64,000 bases of DNA. Source: Beaufortia kweichowensis. Its lineage: Eukaryota; Chordata; Actinopteri; Cypriniformes; Gastromyzontidae. The position numbers were made by a program, and so were the translations under genes. Positions 61,162-64,000 of this stretch are shown here, in pieces. Below the pieces are notes generated by a model. The model was not told where the DNA came from. It was given only the letters and a program-made list of their open reading frames with translations, and searched no databases. Location: NCBI GenBank assembly GCA_019155185.1, contig CM032811.1:8328075-8392074 (forward strand), read 5' to 3'. How positions within the stretch are numbered: position 1 is the stretch's first letter; every line of letters starts with the position of its first letter.

Positions 61162-61178
61162 TTTTTTTTTTTTTTTTA
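61162..61178 (+). repeat. Poly(T) tract
   Basis: About 17 consecutive T bases. It may be a reverse-oriented retroposed tail or simple slippage. No adjoining SINE or LINE body is recognised. Confidence 0.8.
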
Positions 61179-61666
61179 GTTTTCTAGTTTTTGAAGGCGC
61201 CATCGCAGATGAACGCGTTAATGTTTTTTTTTACTTTGGTTTGCATGTAGATACCCCAAAATGTGTACTACAACTAGAACAAGTTATTTATGAAAATGTT
61301 CCTTTACAATTTATAAACTGCGATCACATTGAATATAGTTCTGCCAAAGGTCTTCTGTTTCTTCTGTGTGCTTTCCACAGGTTTCCTTTAGAAACTTTGG
61401 TGTATTTGACATGCAACCACAGACATTATTGTGATTTACGCCACACATTAGAGAGACAGATGGCGACAAATATGTCAGATAAAAGTGATGGATCCTCTCT
61501 CTCCGGTCCTACGCATGTCTCTTCATGTAATCAGTCTTCTCAACATTAGGACTGGGCAGTGCCATGTCCCATGAGGACCGACACACATGTGTCTGTATAT
61601 TATGTATATGTGTATATATATCTATGACTTATCACAAATCATTTGAAATTTGTTTTTAGTCTTCAT
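61179..61666. other. Stretch with an AT-rich 102-codon frame, not called
   Basis: The + frame 61241-61549 contains a C/H-spaced string (CNHRHYCDLRH) and lies behind an acceptor-like TTTGCATGTAG. Frames of about 100 codons are expected by chance in this much DNA, and the phase after exon 1 stops after 13 codons. Not annotated as a gene. Confidence 0.3.
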
Positions 61667-61865
61667 TACACTCTAAAAAAGGATGTGTTATTTTTTAACA
61701 TTTTTTTGTGTTATGCTGTTTAACACATAATGTGTCATTTCGTGTTAAATACATAAAAGGGACAACACATGTTGAGTTGAAAGTAACACAAGTTGAGTTA
61801 AAAGTAACACAAAATGTGTTGTTTTTAAATTAACACAACTTTAACACATCTGTTTTTAGAGTGTA
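61667..61865. mobile_element. MITE with perfect 13-bp TIRs
   Basis: The ends TACACTCTAAAAA (61667-61679) and TTTTTAGAGTGTA (61853-61865) are exact reverse complements. The terminal TA bases may be a target-site duplication, as for Tc1/mariner-type elements. The 199-bp interior is made of repeated and inverted TAACACA and TGTGTTA words. No coding capacity. Perfect termini suggest a comparatively young copy. Confidence 0.85.
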
Positions 61866-62416
61866 TCCCTCCAGCAAATGCCATTTTTCATACCAGACAC
61901 AGTGTAAAAGTAAGATTTAAAAGTTGCCAAGCAACAAGCATTACATTTAGCTGTTTATTCTTTGTCATATAGCATCTACCCTCCAATTACTGTAATGACT
62001 AGACTTCTCCCATCTTCAGCTCCTCCTGATGCCTTACAAATTCATCTCCAGCAGGGAAAATTGTAAATGATGCTTTTCAAAACGCTCAAGGAGGAGAGAT
62101 AGATATTCCATTAGCTGAGGCACACCTGTGTGACAGCACAGAGGCTGAGAAACATGAGTAAACTCATTCACCCGTGGGATATAGAGATATTCATCAGGTT
62201 TCGCCACCTTCCACCAAAAGTTGTCATTAACAGAACTGGAAAATATCACATTATAAAGTGTTATCAGTGTCATATCACCAGAACGTGATAGTCTGTATGT
62301 AAATACCATCACTCATTCATTCACTGTTTTACTCTGTAGCTGTAGTCTTTCTCGCGTATATTTCTCCTCTCTTTATCCTTCATTTTTTCCTCTACATCTC
62401 GTTCCCTTTTCGCTCT
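61866..62416. other. Non-coding stretch
   Basis: The minus frame 62034-62312 is open for 92 codons without splice support. Nothing else seen. Confidence 0.4.
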
Positions 62417-62580
62417 GATGATCTCTGGTAATGGAGATATTCGTCTTGCAGGGGCAATAATGTTCATTACTGGGCTATTATAGTGCTGCACTACATTCAT
62501 GGGGAAATATCACAGAATCATGTTTCATGGCCAGCAGTATTCCTGAAACGGCTGTGATGTGGCATTTTACTGTTTGAATC
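62417..62580 (+). repeat. Local direct duplication, copy 1
   Basis: Shares long matches with 63195-63347: GATATTCGTCTTGCAGGG, CAATAATGTTCATTAC, AATCATGTTTCATGGCC and GCAGTATTCCTGAAA. By eye about 80-85% identical over about 150 bp, same orientation, 0.78 kb apart. No TIRs are seen, so it looks like a tandem or local segmental duplication rather than a MITE. Confidence 0.85.
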
Positions 62581-63194
62581 ACTGATGATATGTGTTTGTG
62601 TGTCTGTGACTATACCATTATGCTTTCCTAAAAAGCATCTCCAGGAAACATTTGATTGCTCAGATGTTGCTCTTTCATGGCTCAAGAGACTATTAAGTTG
62701 CCTGTTATGTAGCAACTTCAATGCAGAAAAAAAAGATTTTTAGAGAAATAAAAAGAGGCACAGACTGTTGTTGACATGCACTAAGAACATTAAGCCTACA
62801 GTATAAAATAAATCTGGAGAACATTGCACAGATCATTTGGTCTTGTCTTGGAAGAATTTGTTTCTCTGACTTTTTATTGTAGACTTTGTGTCTGAGCTTT
62901 TTTGGAAGAGGAGACACTTGAGATCACTAGGGTCTGTTTCTCACAAGAAATTAATTATGGACTTGTACTAATACAATGTACTGTAATGCATAAAATAAAA
63001 ATGTTTTCCTTATAATATAACAGATGTTTTATCAGTGCTTAAGGCTTGTAAGGATGAAGTGGATGTACATTTTGCCTGTGTGCTTCCTCTGACATCACAG
63101 TTCATGCAGCAGGAACAATAGTCACTAGTAAAGGGCCCGAGGCTGTGCACTTTCTTGCCATGCCATTAGCCAATCGTGTTGTAAAAGCGCTGTA
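62581..63194. other. Spacer between the two duplicate copies
   Basis: AT-rich sequence without a supported feature. Minus-strand frames here have no splice context. Confidence 0.4.
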
Positions 63195-63347
63195 AAGATC
63201 TCTGGTTATAAGGATATTCGTCTTGCAGGGACAATAATGTTCATTACATGACTGTTATAGAGCTGTGCTACAATCATACAGATACATCACAAAATCATGT
63301 TTCATGGCCTGCAGTATTCCTGAAATGGCGTTTTGGTATTTGAGTCT
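63195..63347 (+). repeat. Local direct duplication, copy 2
   Basis: Second copy of the 62417-62580 unit. It begins AAGATCTCTGG and ends near TATTTGAGTCTG. Several small substitutions and indels show the duplication is not recent. Confidence 0.85.
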
Positions 63348-64000
63348 GTATTAATACATGTTACATGTGTGTACTGGAGTCTTACAATTCCATCTGTACT
63401 TGCTATACATCCCACAGTACAATAAATCAGCGTGAATGAAGTTGATTCAAGTGCATGAAGGCAAAGCTTACCAGAAGGTCAAATAAAAATGAGTGATCAA
63501 AACGATGCCTATAACATGCCGTCTAAGAATCACATTCACGAAATGACATTTGAGTAATTCCTGTTTCATTACCAGTGGTTTTCCTGTAATGCTCGTCACA
63601 GTAACATGGAAATTTTGCAAACACTTTTTCCACAGACTGAATCTAATAATGCTGGGATTTGTATCAGTGCACGCCAGACAGCACCGTCTCTCTTTGGCTT
63701 GCAGCAGAGCTGTTTTGTGGATGTTGGCACATCACTAAGCTTGTTGTTTGCCTTGCAGTAGGTCTGGACTGAGAGCTAAGAGTGAAGGGAAGTGTGTGCA
63801 GAGCTTTAGTCTCTGTTGGGTTGTGTTGTTGTGAACCAGCATTAGCCCCAGCCTGCCTTCGATTTATGATTTGATAAAACTCAAGTTGCAGTTAATGGAA
63901 TTTAATCAGAAGAAATTTCCATACAGCCGAGCTGTGAAGGTTTTCATTAGGAGTGTGTTGTGTATGTGTGCGTTCTGGTCCTCATGTTTATATGCATTCA
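63348..64000. other. Non-coding stretch to the window edge
   Basis: The plus frame 63550-63738 is open for 62 codons with no exon signals. No other feature seen. Confidence 0.4.

Noticed and set aside
61241..61549. 102-codon ORF with a zinc-finger-like CNHRHYCDLRH string
   Set aside because: Spacing does not match a C2H2 finger, the length is expected by chance in this window, and the phase does not fit after exon 1.

Overview
The window looks like nuclear DNA of a teleost fish, most likely a cyprinid. The signs are an AT-rich background (about 36-40% GC by eye), intron-like sequence with isolated splice-site pairs, CA/TG microsatellites, many short non-autonomous DNA transposons (MITEs) with terminal inverted repeats, and tRNA-derived SINE relics. 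There are no dense operon-like genes, Shine-Dalgarno sites or long ORFs, so it is not bacterial, organellar or viral. All calls are by eye, without a database. The species is not determined.

The window is gene-poor. The clearest gene signal is a promoter and first exon on the + strand at about 35.6-35.97 kb. It is CpG-enriched and has CCAAT, CRE-like, ETS-like and E-box motifs. About 250 bases free of ATG lead to an ATG in good Kozak context at 35970, and two bases after that codon comes a consensus donor (GTAAGT). The first coding exon therefore gives only Met plus two bases of a Gly codon, and a long first intron should fill much of the right half. Candidate downstream exons (46804-46852, 50126-50303) match in phase, but neither is proven.

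On the - strand, the best internal exon is 21413-21584: 57 codons with coding-like codon use and good splice sites. Weaker candidates at 16616-16699, 14929-15011 and 3789-3868 can follow it in consistent phase. They may belong to one gene running right to left, perhaps head-to-head with the + strand gene. I do not recognise the product.

The rest is intergenic or intronic. Several higher-GC, non-repetitive blocks (about 7.0-7.8, 9.5-10.0, 10.8-11.3, 16.3-17.2, 20.6-21.6 and 34.2-34.45 kb) could be conserved non-coding elements. Repeats include four copies of a MITE starting GTGACCCTGTCTGTG, long-arm foldback elements at 1.2 and 16.0 kb, a family ending in a GGGATAGTT-like motif with one near-complete copy at 5.4 kb and many relics, and a TIR element at 61.7 kb. 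Two further features stand out: three perfect AGGTCA half-sites at DR5 spacing (59405-59432), and a diverged direct duplication of about 150 bp near the right end (62.4 and 63.2 kb). I found no CRISPR array, rRNA, intact tRNA or autonomous transposon. I see no convincing new biological system.
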